This document shows positions 42,009 to 51,392 of a stretch of DNA of 64,000 nt, one piece after another (the first letter of the stretch is position 1; the number at the start of each line of letters is the position of its first letter). This stretch comes from an uncultured Pseudodesulfovibrio sp. (lineage in GTDB: Bacteria; Desulfobacterota; Desulfovibrionia; Desulfovibrionales; Desulfovibrionaceae): positions 2,363,518 through 2,427,517 of the forward strand of contig NZ_OY782498.1 of NCBI RefSeq assembly GCF_963677845.1. Direction: 5' to 3'. Under the pieces are notes generated by a model, which saw only the letters and a list, made by a program, of their open reading frames with translations, was not told where the DNA came from and ran no database searches. Made by a program: the position numbers and the translations under genes.

Positions 42009-43403
42009 CTACTTAAAACTCCCGGCATCCACATCCAACCGCTTAAGAATTTTTTGCAAAGCGACTCTGGACAGACCGCTTTGACGTGCTGCTTTTGAAA
42101 CATTACCACGTGTACCAAAGAGCAATTCTTCGACATAGGTACGGGTAAAATCGTCCACAACTTTTTCCTTGGCATCCTTGTATGGCGTTAAGCCCTGCGA
42201 TTCTTCGCCGGGAAGCCCATCAAGCCCCTCCACGAGACGAAGATGGACCAATTCCAAAGACTCACTGGAAGAAAACACCGCCAGACGACGAATGAAATTC
42301 TGCAATTCACGTACATTTCCGGGCCAACTTTTTGTAGTCAAATAGGCCACGGCGTCTGGTGCCATGGTCTTTGGATTGACCTTCATTTCCTCGCAGGAAA
42401 TAGTCAAAAAATGACGGGCGAGAATAGCAATATCATCACTGCGGTCCCGCAGAGCCGGCACATTCAGGTTCAAAACATTGAGACGATAATACAGGTCTTC
42501 CCGAAAACTACCGTCCTTGATCTTCTCCTCAAGGGGTTGGTTGGTGGAAGCCAGGATACGCACATCCACCGGAACAGTCTTGCTGGAACCGACAGGACGA
42601 ATTTCTCCTTCCTGCAACGCTCGCAGTAACTTGGTCTGGATTCCCGGAGAAATGTCACCGATTTCATCGAGAAGCAGCGTACCGCCGTCCGCTGAAACAA
42701 AAATCCCCTTGCGATCCCGATCTGCACCGGTAAACGCCCCCTTAACGTGACCAAACAATTCACTTTCCAGCAATTGATCGGGAATGGCCGGACAGTTAAC
42801 CGTCAGCAACGGCTTCCGGCTCCGTCCGCTTAACTGATGGATGGTTCTGGCCACCAACTCTTTGCCAGTCCCGGATTCTCCTCGAATCAAAACAGTATAT
42901 TCAGACTCGGCCACGGCTGCCACGCCGTCCTTAAGTCGACGTATGGCTAGGCTGTCACCCACAAATTCATTGGGACCGATCTGCTTGGCAAGCAACTCCT
43001 GAAGGCGTGCGTTCTCCCCGATAAGACGACTGCGTTCAAGTCCTCGCTCTACAACCTGAAACAGGTCTTTGGGCTCCACCGGTTTTGTCAGAAAATCGTA
43101 AGCCCCGATTTTTAATGCATCCACTGCGGTTTCCACAGTCCCATAGGCTGTCAGCATGACCACACTCATATCAGGGTGCATTTCTCTGGCTCGACGAAGC
43201 AATTCAACCCCATCCATGCTCGGCATGTTCAGATCGGTCAACATCAAGCCAAAGGCATCGTTTTCCAATGCAGCAATAGCCTCCGGCCCGGAAAGCACAG
43301 CCATAATGTGTTCATCAGGATACTGGCGCCCCAACAAACGTGCGAGTCCTGTGGCAAAATCCTTTTCATCATCAACGATGAGTATACCTATGGCGTTTGT
43401 CAT
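42009..43403 (-). CDS. NtrC-type sigma-54 response regulator
   Basis: 464 residues. Receiver at 1-120 with VDDE, acceptor Asp near 57 (LMLTDLNMPSMDG) and Lys in LTKPVEP. AAA+ with Walker A GESGTGKE, GAFTGA loop and GGTLLLDEIG. The terminal Fis helix-turn-helix reads NVSKAARQSGLSRVALQKILKRL. Start codon overlaps the kinase stop (ATGA), so the pair is co-translated. Its likely target is the sigma-54 promoter at 46043 on the far side of the kinase gene, with the palindrome at 45958 as enhancer. Confidence 0.95.
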   Translation of the reverse strand: MTNAIGILIVDDEKDFATGLARLLGRQYPDEHIMAVLSGPEAIAALENDAFGLMLTDLNMPSMDGVELLRRAREMHPDMSVVMLTAYGTVETAVDALKIGAYDFLTKPVEPKDLFQVVERGLERSRLIGENARLQELLAKQIGPNEFVGDSLAIRRLKDGVAAVAESEYTVLIRGESGTGKELVARTIHQLSGRSRKPLLTVNCPAIPDQLLESELFGHVKGAFTGADRDRKGIFVSADGGTLLLDEIGDISPGIQTKLLRALQEGEIRPVGSSKTVPVDVRILASTNQPLEEKIKDGSFREDLYYRLNVLNLNVPALRDRSDDIAILARHFLTISCEEMKVNPKTMAPDAVAYLTTKSWPGNVRELQNFIRRLAVFSSSESLELVHLRLVEGLDGLPGEESQGLTPYKDAKEKVVDDFTRTYVEELLFGTRGNVSKAARQSGLSRVALQKILKRLDVDAGSFK

Positions 43404-45829
43404 TGTTCGCCCCGTTTCGAATCGCTAGTGACCGGAAGATGCACTGTAAACACCGCACCGTTATCATTTTCCATCTCAATGGTTCCTCCGATTTCCTGAG
43501 CCAGCCCATAGACAACGGCTAATCCAAGACCAGTCCCTTTACCGACTTCCTTGGTGGAGAAAAACGGATCGAACACCTTCAACATATCCCCTTCCGGGAT
43601 ACCCGGCCCATTATCAGCCACCCGAATATCAATGGTCTCGGAGTCAGATTTATAATGAGCTGAAACGGTAATATACCCAACCTTTTTCACCACTGCATCC
43701 AATGCGTTTTTGAGCAAATTGGTAAGAATCTGCTCCACAGCCTGTTCATTGGTAACGATGGAGGGCAGGCCATCCTCAACCTTCGGCACAACCTCAACGC
43801 CCTTCTTCTCTGCCTGCACCCGGAAAATATTAATGGCATCGGCGACAACCCTGCCCACATCCAGATCAACCAACTCCGACTTCTTGGGTCGAGCAAAGTT
43901 GAGTAAATCCTGCAAAACATTCTCGGCCTGCGAAGCGTGCTTGATAATAACCTCGGCATCAGAGGATATTTCCTGTCGCGACTCAGCTCCTCGCAACAAC
44001 TCGGCATAACACTTGATGACGCCCAACGGATTATTGATTTCGTGGGCCAATCCTGCAGCCAACTGCCCAACTGTTGCCATTTTTTCACTCTGCTGCATGG
44101 AAACAAGCATCCGCTTTTCCTGCGTCACATCACGCACGTAAACAACACCATTGGCTTCTTGAGCAACCCCTTCCGCCACAGGAAAAACACTGATTGAAAA
44201 AGACCTGCCATCTGCGGTTTGCACCTCGCGGGCCATGGTCTCCCCGTGTTCCAATGAAGACTTCAACGGACAATTTTCGAACACCCCCCCTTGTCTGAAC
44301 AAAGTGGAACAGGCAGTATCATTCACGGCTCCGCCAAAGGACACACACAAGGAACGAGCGGCTTCGTTAGCCAAAACAACACCGCAAGCACCATCCATAA
44401 GCAAAAGAGGATCACTGATGCCTTCAACAATCGCCTGAAGCATATCTTTTTGACGAAGAAGGTTATGCAGGGCCGCCAAATTCTCCATGGCAATGCCAAG
44501 CTGTTGACCCAACGCCCGCAAAACGTTCCGATCCTGATTCGTAATGATGGTTCCTTCATCCCAGATCAAACACAAAAGGCCTTCGGACGAGGCATCACTG
44601 GCCCACACCGGAATGTACGCCTTGCCCGGTTCGTAATATGGTTCAACCTCGGTAATAATCTCTTTCCAGTTAGAGGGGAGATCGGGCTTTGGAGTCCCTT
44701 CTGGCCACGTATAATATGTCTGAGAGGCGAGCATACAGATAAAACCACCGAGACTGGCTCTGAATCGCTGCACGATAAGTGGCAAAGAATGCTGCCACAT
44801 CTGCCGTCGAGTGTGACTTCTGTTCAAACCATCAAGAAGCTGAACAAACAAACCGACATCCGAACGCCGTTCCTCGGCCTCCAGTTTCAATTCACCGGTA
44901 CGGACCTCGACCATCTGCTCGAGATTCTCCGAGTGCTGACGGAGTTGATAGTTCATCTCATGAACATGGTCGCCAAGTTCTTCAAGCCCTTGGACCACCT
45001 CTTCAATTTCATCAACATTTTCTAATTTTTCCATGAAGCCGAGTTCTTCATCTTCTTGAAAAAGCTTGCGGAACTTATCCGTCAGTCTGTGCAAGTTGGT
45101 CATGATAAGGCGGTTGAAAAACATCTGAACCAACGCAAAGAAAAGTAGCATGCCACCGCCATAAAGTGCGGCATACCCGATGGTGGCTTCACGAATCTTC
45201 CCGACAGCCCCATCAATGGGAACGCCCACAACGACCAAACCGGCAATATCACCCAGTGTATGACCGAACCCTCGCTCCGTTCCATACCGTTCGAGCAGGA
45301 CCGGGGGAGAATCTTCCGGCACCCCATGGCACGTCATGCAGGATTTTTTGAATTCCACAGGACGCGCCTTCACAAAAAACTCCTTATTCTCAATCTTGCG
45401 GTATCCTTCCCAATATTCCTTACCGGGATTTTTCCTGAAATATGTCAAAAGATCACGTTCGCTATCCTTGATTTCAAAAAGTGGATTACGCGCATTATCC
45501 GCCACTCGACGATAGTAATACTCCGAATGACGCAGATTCAGTCGATCCATGATGGCTCGAGAAATATACGATGAAGACATGGCCTCGATAACAAACTCCC
45601 CTTCCGGCAAAGTCTGATACATTTTCGGCCTGAGTATTTCCCGCACATAGCCTTGCACACTCGACACCTGATTCAGGACAAGATCGGCCTTATCCTTGAC
45701 CTGAGTGTCCAGAAGTGAGCTGAGATGGAAATACAAACTCGAAGCGAAAAACAAACCCAGCAAAAAGACAATGGTTCCCAATCCGAGAAGAAACTTGGCC
45801 TGAAGATTTTTTGGTCCGAAATTACCCAT
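43400..45829 (-). CDS. c-type-haem sensor histidine kinase (Tll0287-like/DUF3365, GAF-like, PAS, kinase)
   Basis: 809 residues. Helix one at about 12-37; a periplasmic Tll0287-like domain with a single CMTCH haem motif (C164, C167, H168); helix two at about 212-240; a HAMP-like/coiled region; a GAF-like domain at about 325-470; a PAS domain at about 470-585 ([22 protein letters not shown]); HisKA with [11 protein letters not shown] near 600; HATPase with N-box [21 protein letters not shown] and GTGLGLAVV. The haem suggests sensing of redox state, NO, CO or a sulfur species in the periplasm. Co-translated with the regulator. GGAG before the ATG. Confidence 0.9.
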   Translation of the reverse strand: MGNFGPKNLQAKFLLGLGTIVFLLGLFFASSLYFHLSSLLDTQVKDKADLVLNQVSSVQGYVREILRPKMYQTLPEGEFVIEAMSSSYISRAIMDRLNLRHSEYYYRRVADNARNPLFEIKDSERDLLTYFRKNPGKEYWEGYRKIENKEFFVKARPVEFKKSCMTCHGVPEDSPPVLLERYGTERGFGHTLGDIAGLVVVGVPIDGAVGKIREATIGYAALYGGGMLLFFALVQMFFNRLIMTNLHRLTDKFRKLFQEDEELGFMEKLENVDEIEEVVQGLEELGDHVHEMNYQLRQHSENLEQMVEVRTGELKLEAEERRSDVGLFVQLLDGLNRSHTRRQMWQHSLPLIVQRFRASLGGFICMLASQTYYTWPEGTPKPDLPSNWKEIITEVEPYYEPGKAYIPVWASDASSEGLLCLIWDEGTIITNQDRNVLRALGQQLGIAMENLAALHNLLRQKDMLQAIVEGISDPLLLMDGACGVVLANEAARSLCVSFGGAVNDTACSTLFRQGGVFENCPLKSSLEHGETMAREVQTADGRSFSISVFPVAEGVAQEANGVVYVRDVTQEKRMLVSMQQSEKMATVGQLAAGLAHEINNPLGVIKCYAELLRGAESRQEISSDAEVIIKHASQAENVLQDLLNFARPKKSELVDLDVGRVVADAINIFRVQAEKKGVEVVPKVEDGLPSIVTNEQAVEQILTNLLKNALDAVVKKVGYITVSAHYKSDSETIDIRVADNGPGIPEGDMLKVFDPFFSTKEVGKGTGLGLAVVYGLAQEIGGTIEMENDNGAVFTVHLPVTSDSKRGEQ

Positions 45830-45957
45830 ATATTTCTCCGGGCGTCATGCCCATTTCATACAAAATACCCTTCCCCGCAGTAGCGGCACGCCCCTGAATC
45901 GTAGCGCATTTTTCATTTTTTTAACAACCGGCCTTCCCTACTCTCGAAAAGTGCAAA

Positions 45958-45969
45958 CTTCACGTGAAG
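45958..45969. promoter_or_regulatory. Palindrome, candidate NtrC-type enhancer
   Basis: CTTCACGTGAAG, a perfect 12-base palindrome 73 bases upstream of the sigma-54 promoter, in the normal window for an activator site. Confidence 0.5.
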
Positions 45970-46042
45970 AACTGCTAACTCAAGTTATCACATCAGACTG
46001 CACTCCAAAAAATAAATCAAGTAAAATCAGGAACTTTACATT

Positions 46043-46058
46043 TGGCACGCACCTTGCC
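46043..46058 (+). promoter_or_regulatory. Sigma-54 promoter of the exporter operon
   Basis: TGGCAC-N5-TTGCC with exact GG-N10-GC spacing (GG 46044-46045, GC 46056-46057), 49 bases before the exporter start. Confidence 0.85.
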
Positions 46059-46106
46059 TTAAAGACTGCCAGACCACACACAAAAAAACCAAAGGAGAGG
46101 TTTGGT

Positions 46107-47747
46107 ATGGCTCAAGCAACTGTCGGACGTCCCGACAACACACCCGTATGGATCATCAGTGGTATTCTGCTGGCATACGGCGTTCTCGTTTCCTCGGGAG
46201 CACTGACCGGTCTTCTGACCACATTCAAAGTCCATAAAGCAATGGACCTGATGCAAACCATGGCTTTCGTAGGCGGCGGACTCGGTGTCGCCACTGCGAT
46301 GCTCAGGCAAGCACGCTGGAATAAACCCCTCAACAACTTCGACACCTTTGTCCTGGAAACCATTCCGGGCATTCTGTTCATTGTGGCCTTGGCCATGGGC
46401 ATCCGCTGGTTTGCAGAGCCGATGGTCAAACTCGCAAGTTCAGCCATGGTTCCGGTCCTCGGATTCAAGCTCTACAAGGTACTGAACCTGAACTACGTTG
46501 TCCTCGGGATTCTCGTAGGTATCATCATCACCAACAGCTGGGGTATCCCCAAGTTTGCAGCGGCAGGCGTCAAAACCGCCCGTTTCGTGTTGAAGATGGG
46601 TGTTATCCTGCTGGGTGCCCGTTACTCCTTTGCCGAACTGGCAAAGCTGGGCATGGTCTCCGTCTGGATGATCGGCTTCTTCGTTCTCGGTACAGTCTTC
46701 TTCGTCCTGTTCCTGGGTAAGGTTTTCAAACAGCCCAAAACCATGACCGGTGTTCTGTCCGCAGGCATGGGTGTTTGCGGCGTATCCGCAACCGTTGCCT
46801 GCGCCCCGGTCGTCAAAGCCAAATGCTCCGAGATGGCTTACACCATCGGTACCATCCTCGGTTTTGGTATCCTGTGCATGTTCGCCTTCCCGACCATTGG
46901 TAAGATCGCGGGCATGAACGCCACCCAGTTCGGCGCATGGGCCGGTACCGGTATCCTGAACTCCGCTCAGGTTGCCGCTGCCTGTCTCGCATTTAACGCC
47001 GTTGACATTAAAACCCTGAAAGTCGGTGAGATCTTCAACATCACCCGCGTCCTGTTCCTGCCCGTCATCGTCCTGGTGCTCGCCACCTGGTTTGGCAAAC
47101 AGTCCGGTCAGAAGTTGAGCTTCAAGGAAGTTGTCATCGACAAGTTCCCCATCTTCATCATCGGCTTCCTGATCCTGTTCTTCATGTCTTCTTTGGGTCT
47201 GTTCTCACCGGCAGATCACTACAAGGGCAAATACCTCGACTTCAGCTACAACGAACGCACCGAAGTCACTCCTGAGGAGCTGACCATACTGAAAGCTGCA
47301 GCTGTCGCGGGTATTCAGGGACTTAACAAGCAGGAATCCGCATCGTTGAACGACCTTGTTAAACAGCATCAGATCGCCGGTAACTTCGATGATCGTGCCG
47401 ACAAGACCAAGTTCGACACCGTGGCCCGTGAACGTATGGCCGGTCTGGAATCCATGATTGCCCGTGCAAAGGGTGGCGAAGTGACGATTTCCACAGATGT
47501 CAAATCCGCACTCGCACACGCAATCAAACAGGTTCACAAGAAATCCAAAACTATAGTTACCCTGACTAACGCGATGATCTGGTTCTTTGCTTACGGCCTC
47601 ATCGGTCTCGGCATGCAGATCACAGGCAAATCCCTTGCTCAGGCAGGCGGCTGGCCGCTGGTCATGGGTGGTATCTCCGGCGTTGCCAAGGCGACTCTGT
47701 CCTTCATCGTCGTCATGTACTTCGTCAAGGACGTCGTCCTTCACTAA
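46107..47747 (+). CDS. YeiH-type putative sulfate/sulfonate exporter family membrane protein with C-terminal insert
   Basis: 546 residues. The YeiH core (about 60-365) has TNSWGIPKFAAAGVKTARFVLKMGVILLGARYSFAEL, GMGVCGVSATVACAPVVKAK and GTGILNSAQVAAACLA. Before the last helices there is a soluble stretch of about 110 residues (about 375-480, charged and helical: ERTEVTPEELTILKAAAVAGIQGLNKQE...) which standard YeiH proteins lack. AAAGGAGAGG precedes the ATG. First gene under the sigma-54 promoter, so controlled by the haem kinase. Export of sulfite or sulfonate-like anions is suggested by family only. Confidence 0.85.
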   Translation: MAQATVGRPDNTPVWIISGILLAYGVLVSSGALTGLLTTFKVHKAMDLMQTMAFVGGGLGVATAMLRQARWNKPLNNFDTFVLETIPGILFIVALAMGIRWFAEPMVKLASSAMVPVLGFKLYKVLNLNYVVLGILVGIIITNSWGIPKFAAAGVKTARFVLKMGVILLGARYSFAELAKLGMVSVWMIGFFVLGTVFFVLFLGKVFKQPKTMTGVLSAGMGVCGVSATVACAPVVKAKCSEMAYTIGTILGFGILCMFAFPTIGKIAGMNATQFGAWAGTGILNSAQVAAACLAFNAVDIKTLKVGEIFNITRVLFLPVIVLVLATWFGKQSGQKLSFKEVVIDKFPIFIIGFLILFFMSSLGLFSPADHYKGKYLDFSYNERTEVTPEELTILKAAAVAGIQGLNKQESASLNDLVKQHQIAGNFDDRADKTKFDTVARERMAGLESMIARAKGGEVTISTDVKSALAHAIKQVHKKSKTIVTLTNAMIWFFAYGLIGLGMQITGKSLAQAGGWPLVMGGISGVAKATLSFIVVMYFVKDVVLH

Positions 47748-47762
47748 AAGGAGAATTAAAAA

Positions 47763-47927
47763 ATGGCTGAAGATATCAAATGCAATGTCAACACTGATGA
47801 TCAGGCAGAAAACGAAGAGCGCGCACTGTCCGTTTTCGCTTCCGAAAAAAGTGAAGATCTGACTGCCCTCGTGCTCGTCATGATCGTGACCTTCCTGGTC
47901 CTGCTGTTCACCAAGTGGATGGCGTAA
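47763..47927 (+). CDS. 54-residue single-helix membrane protein
   Basis: An ATG behind AAGGAG, 15 bases after the exporter stop, opens 54 codons. The first 33 residues are acidic (DDQAENEERALSVFASEKSEDL), then a clear membrane helix (ALVLVMIVTFLVLLFTKW). The tight placement between exporter and stress-protein genes and the ideal ribosome site support a real gene; probably an accessory subunit of the exporter, like the small partners of other transporters. Not recognised by family. Confidence 0.75.
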   Translation: MAEDIKCNVNTDDQAENEERALSVFASEKSEDLTALVLVMIVTFLVLLFTKWMA

Positions 47928-47964
47928 GCGATACGTAAACCTCGCCGTATACGGAGGGGGACGC

Positions 47965-48450
47965 ATGTCCCTCTCCCATACGGAGATCAAAAAAACGAAG
48001 ACTGTCATGAAGCATATACTTCTCGCAACACACGGCACCCCCGGCGCACGCAAAGCTGAAAAGCTGGCCCGCCAATGGGCAGACCAGTACGGCGCAAAAG
48101 TCACCGTCCTTTCAATCATCAATGAAGCATGGGGCGATATGACCTGTGATGACTGGTTGAATACCTCCACCACGCGGAACGTGTTCGGCTCCTATGTAGC
48201 GAGTGAAATCGCCAAGGAAATCGATACGGTCTGGGACCGTCTGCGCACGGATTTCGACGGAGTGGAACTCGATTTTCTCAGCAAAGGCGGCAAGCTTGAT
48301 AACGTGCTGGCCGAAGCCGCTGTCAAGGTTGATGCCGATGTAGCAATCATGGGTGCCTGGCAAAAAGAACAGGCCCCCGGCTTCAGAGACCGTTTTGAAA
48401 ACAAGCGTCTGCATCCGCAGATGCCATGCCCACTGGTGGTGGCACCATGA
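47965..48450 (+). CDS. Universal stress protein (UspA family)
   Basis: 161 residues. The Usp fold starts at MKHILLATHGTPGARKAEKLARQWA; the C-terminal half has VDADVAIMGAWQKEQAPGFRDRFENKRLHPQMPCPLVVAP. The nucleotide loop G-x2-G-x9-G(S/T) is not preserved, so ATP binding is doubtful. ATG 47965 has a strong GGAGGGGG site; ATG 48007 matches the usual family start. Its stop overlaps the next start (ATGA). Confidence 0.85.
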   Translation: MSLSHTEIKKTKTVMKHILLATHGTPGARKAEKLARQWADQYGAKVTVLSIINEAWGDMTCDDWLNTSTTRNVFGSYVASEIAKEIDTVWDRLRTDFDGVELDFLSKGGKLDNVLAEAAVKVDADVAIMGAWQKEQAPGFRDRFENKRLHPQMPCPLVVAP

Positions 48451-49058
48451 CATACGCATCCGAGACCATAGACCGTCGAGAACGCGCCCACGCGGACGTT
48501 GAAGAACTCCCAAGACCCGGCGTCTGGATGGAGACCAACCTCCCTTGGAACACTGCATTCTGGAACAACCTCAAAGGGAAAACCCTGATGAGGCTCAACC
48601 CTCACTGGCATGTTGAAAAGGACAAAACCAGCGAAAGCTTCCCCGTGGAAGACGTGTTGGTTGAGGCCGAATTCAGGGCGACCCCAGAACTCACCGCCAC
48701 AGCGGAGACCTTTCAGGCATCCTTCCCGGAAATCGGCCTGACCCTGTCTGCCCGCAAGTGCGAAGACGGTGCTAACACGGCCCTTTCCTTCACCATGGAT
48801 GAGGTGGAGAACTGCCCCTTCACAGCCGAAGATGCCGGGCGCACCATGCAATACTGGCTTCCCAGCCTGCGTGAATACTACCGACTGCACGAGTCCAACT
48901 CACTCAAGCATCGCGCGTGGCGTTTCTTCATGGACAAGGTCATGCTGACCATGAATCCCACCCAGCGTAGAATCAGCGGCTTCATGTTCAAACTCACCGT
49001 CCTCGAATGCCTGTTCATCGTCATCCTCGGCGTGGGCTGGTTCTACTACGGAGCCTAG
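48447..49058 (+). CDS. 203-residue protein with C-terminal membrane helix
   Basis: A mostly soluble domain of mixed strands (VEDVLVEAEFRATPELTATAETFQASFPEIGLTLSARKCEDGANTALSF) and one membrane helix at the end (FKLTVLECLFIVILGVGWFYYGA). The start overlaps the Usp stop by four bases. I do not recognise a family. With the Usp and the small helix proteins it forms a coherent membrane-associated set behind the exporter. Confidence 0.7.
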   Translation: MTYASETIDRRERAHADVEELPRPGVWMETNLPWNTAFWNNLKGKTLMRLNPHWHVEKDKTSESFPVEDVLVEAEFRATPELTATAETFQASFPEIGLTLSARKCEDGANTALSFTMDEVENCPFTAEDAGRTMQYWLPSLREYYRLHESNSLKHRAWRFFMDKVMLTMNPTQRRISGFMFKLTVLECLFIVILGVGWFYYGA

Positions 49059-49067
49059 GAGAAAATC

Positions 49068-49364
49068 ATGCTCAAGAATTTCTTGCACCACTTTATTGTT
49101 GGCCTCGGCGCACTCGGATACCTGCTGGCAGTCCCGGTGTTGTTATATCAATATCTCGGTCTCATGAACGACTGGCCACACCTGTTTCTCAGCATCGTAT
49201 ATGATACTGCCGGCGACTGGTGGCTGGATGTCAACTGGCAGGCTCCCGCTCTGTGGATTGCCATTGGCTTTATTGTCATGGCCGCCGCGACTCACGCCTT
49301 CATCCGACGCAATGACACCATCGGATACCGAGAAGGTGAAGTCCCAAGCGCACACGGATTCTGA
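49068..49364 (+). CDS. 98-residue membrane protein, two helices
   Basis: Helix one at about 8-30 (FIVGLGALGYLLAVPVLLYQYL), a periplasm-facing amphipathic segment with several Trp/Asp, helix two at about 62-80 (ALWIAIGFIVMAAATHAFI), then a polar tail. AGGAG nine bases before. Nine bases after the preceding gene, so same operon. Family unknown. Confidence 0.7.
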   Translation: MLKNFLHHFIVGLGALGYLLAVPVLLYQYLGLMNDWPHLFLSIVYDTAGDWWLDVNWQAPALWIAIGFIVMAAATHAFIRRNDTIGYREGEVPSAHGF

Positions 49365-49440
49365 TTTTTATGGTGTTTGGAAGATTGCCTCCTCCTTCTT
49401 TCCGAACGCCTAAAAAACCTCATTGCCTCTCGAGGTTGGC

Positions 49441-49493
49441 ACTCCGAGAAAGTTGCGGTATTCTTAACCCCAAAGCCGCAACTTCCCCGGAGT
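49441..49493 (+). other. Nested hairpin between the exporter operon and the pseudokinase gene
   Basis: ACTCCG/CGGAGT encloses AGTTGCGG/CCGCAACT with a 17-base loop; another pair, AACCTC/GAGGTT, lies just before. No T-run follows, so it may be an mRNA 5' element of the pseudokinase or a factor-assisted end of the exporter operon. Confidence 0.4.
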
Positions 49494-49544
49494 CCTTCTC
49501 GTCCGACCAGATGATCCAGACTCCATTCAGCCCAAGGATGCCGC

Positions 49545-50825
49545 ATGTGGAGCGCACTGGAAAACGTTGCTCTTCGAGAGAGCCTTCCTTCTCCGCTCAA
49601 ACCGGCGCAATCCATCCATGACATCCTCATAGCCGGACAATTGAACCGTGGCAGATACAACCTGCATCACCTCGGCAGACGCCGTTCCCAACCATACCTT
49701 CTCAAACAATTCTACAGCATCGACACAAACGCTTTCCTGCGTTGGCAAAATGAAGCCCGATTCATTCCCCTGCCTCCGACAGAAGGCTACGCATGGCCCT
49801 GTGAAGAATGGCGCGGCGGATTGATCGCCCCATTCCATGAAGGAATCCCCCTTGATGAATGGCTTGCTCAAGGCGAACACCCCATGCAGGCACGGCTTGA
49901 AGTCGCGACCATGCTGGCAGCACAATTGGCACGCCTCCACGCTTCAGGCATCGCACACAGAAGCCTTTCTCCCGCATGTATCCGTATCGAAAAAAAAGGA
50001 ATTATCATTACGGATTTTGGCTCCGCCCGATGTGAACAGTGGGATGATTTCTGGACGGATTCGAGCATGAGTCCGACCGACGCGACCTGTGCTTCACCTG
50101 AATCACTCAAGGGCGAAGAATGCGGTTATAGTGAAGACATCTACGCTTTTGGCGCTATCCTTTATCTCCTGCTCTCGGGCAAAACAGCATTCAATTCCAT
50201 CAAACTCATGCTGCGCCCGCTCTTTCCGGGACAGATTCCGCCAGACAAACTCTCCACAAAGGCTGACGTTCCTGATCAGATTCAAGCTCTTGCATCAGCT
50301 TGCTTGTCTCTCGCTCCGTCAGACAGACCGAATATGGATAAAATCGCCAGACAAATGTCGCACACTTGTCCTCACCTTACGTTGGACAAAAAAACGATTT
50401 CCATCCCTACAGACAATGCTTCGACCAAAGACAAAAAAAAGATTTTAGTCTTCGTGAGTGATGACAACCGATCCGTACCGATCTTCGATACAATCTTGAA
50501 ATTGGCTCATGCTGAACCATCCGTTTTTCTCTTTATCGGGATGATTCCATGCAACCTTCCCAGCGGACACACCGAACGCTTCACGGGGAATCTCTTCAAA
50601 AAAATAAGCCAAGGTTTACTCCGATGCAGGGCAGCTTCTCTCGTCTGGAGTCTGCGCATACTCTCAAGCGCTGACCCGGAAAAAACAGCAGTGGAATTTG
50701 CCCGACAATACCGACCAGATCTAATCCTCCTCGGCGAAACAGGAAGAGAAAACAAGCGAACTATACGGCGCGGCTTTCATACACATCTTGCCGCAGAAAA
50801 CATTCGTATTCACTCTGTTCGATAA
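49545..50825 (+). CDS. Pseudokinase (serine/threonine-kinase fold) fused to a universal-stress domain
   Basis: 426 residues. A protein-kinase fold spans about 30-275: K54 (YLLK) in the VAIK position, E70 on helix C, DFG at 157-159, SPE near 184-186, D198 (EDIYAFG) and R261. The catalytic HRDxKxxN loop reads HRSLSPAC: Asp to Ser140, Lys to Ser142, Asn to Cys145, so phosphotransfer is unlikely. Residues about 298-426 are a Usp domain whose G-x2-G-x9-G motif (G397, G400, G410) is kept, so it may bind ATP. It follows the exporter operon by 180 bases, where a second Usp is encoded. A nucleotide-dependent scaffold is a fair guess. Confidence 0.8.
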   Translation: MWSALENVALRESLPSPLKPAQSIHDILIAGQLNRGRYNLHHLGRRRSQPYLLKQFYSIDTNAFLRWQNEARFIPLPPTEGYAWPCEEWRGGLIAPFHEGIPLDEWLAQGEHPMQARLEVATMLAAQLARLHASGIAHRSLSPACIRIEKKGIIITDFGSARCEQWDDFWTDSSMSPTDATCASPESLKGEECGYSEDIYAFGAILYLLLSGKTAFNSIKLMLRPLFPGQIPPDKLSTKADVPDQIQALASACLSLAPSDRPNMDKIARQMSHTCPHLTLDKKTISIPTDNASTKDKKKILVFVSDDNRSVPIFDTILKLAHAEPSVFLFIGMIPCNLPSGHTERFTGNLFKKISQGLLRCRAASLVWSLRILSSADPEKTAVEFARQYRPDLILLGETGRENKRTIRRGFHTHLAAENIRIHSVR

Positions 50826-50916
50826 GCCCTTATATGCCTCACCAAAACACCACGGAAGAACAATTGACTTTCTTGGCACAACCTATTTGAATGTCCAACA
50901 AAAAAATGGAGTTGCC

Positions 50917-51213
50917 ATGTTTATTGTTTCATTGACTTATATTTGTGATCTCACTGAAATCGACCGTTTTCTGAATGAACACGTTGCCTACCTCAAAGAA
51001 GAATACACACGCGGTCATTTCATCGCATCAGGCCGCAAGAACCCCAGAACCGGCGGCATCATTCTCGCTAAAGCCGAATCCCGTACCGAACTCAATACCA
51101 TCCTTGAAAAGGACCCATTCCACCGCGAAAAACTGGCAAAATACGACATTCAGGAGTTCATTCCAACCATGGCGACTGAAGGACTGGAAGCCCTGCTTGA
51201 ACCGCAAGCTTAG
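50917..51213 (+). CDS. YciI-like protein
   Basis: 98 residues, ferredoxin-like fold: MFIVSLTYICDLTEIDRFLNEHVAYLKEEYTRGHFIASGRKNPRTGGIILA has the conserved His and Asp/Gly of YciI. Members act as small hydrolases or dehalogenase-like enzymes, mostly unknown. The ATG at 50917 gives the typical start; longer frames upstream are not conserved in type. Monocistronic, with a terminator behind it. Confidence 0.8.
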   Translation: MFIVSLTYICDLTEIDRFLNEHVAYLKEEYTRGHFIASGRKNPRTGGIILAKAESRTELNTILEKDPFHREKLAKYDIQEFIPTMATEGLEALLEPQA

Positions 51214-51238
51214 TACAAGACACAACAACTACAGAAAA

Positions 51239-51272
51239 CAAGAGCCTGAAAGGATATCCTTTCAGGCTCTTG
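51239..51272 (+). terminator. Perfect hairpin terminator
   Basis: A perfect 34-base palindrome beginning CAAGAGCCTGAAAGGA, followed by TTTTAT. Confidence 0.85.
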
Positions 51273-51392
51273 TTTTATAAACACGCAGGCTTTTTCAGCA
51301 AGGTTTCACCCCTAACAGGTCAACTATTCCTTCTAGTTGCCATAATTGTCCTGACACCATATATTTCCGGCAAATCAGAGAAGGAGTCATCC

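Larger units (their letters stand above)
45830..46106. other. Divergent regulatory region between haem kinase and YeiH-type exporter
   Basis: Apart from the palindrome at 45958 and the sigma-54 promoter at 46043 the region is AT-rich and has no gene; an in-frame extension of the exporter frame back to 45951 would cross both sites and is not accepted. Confidence 0.6.

Noticed and set aside
45951..46106. 52-codon N-terminal extension of the YeiH-type exporter
   Set aside because: It would run through the palindrome and the sigma-54 promoter; the ATG at 46107 has a much better ribosome site.
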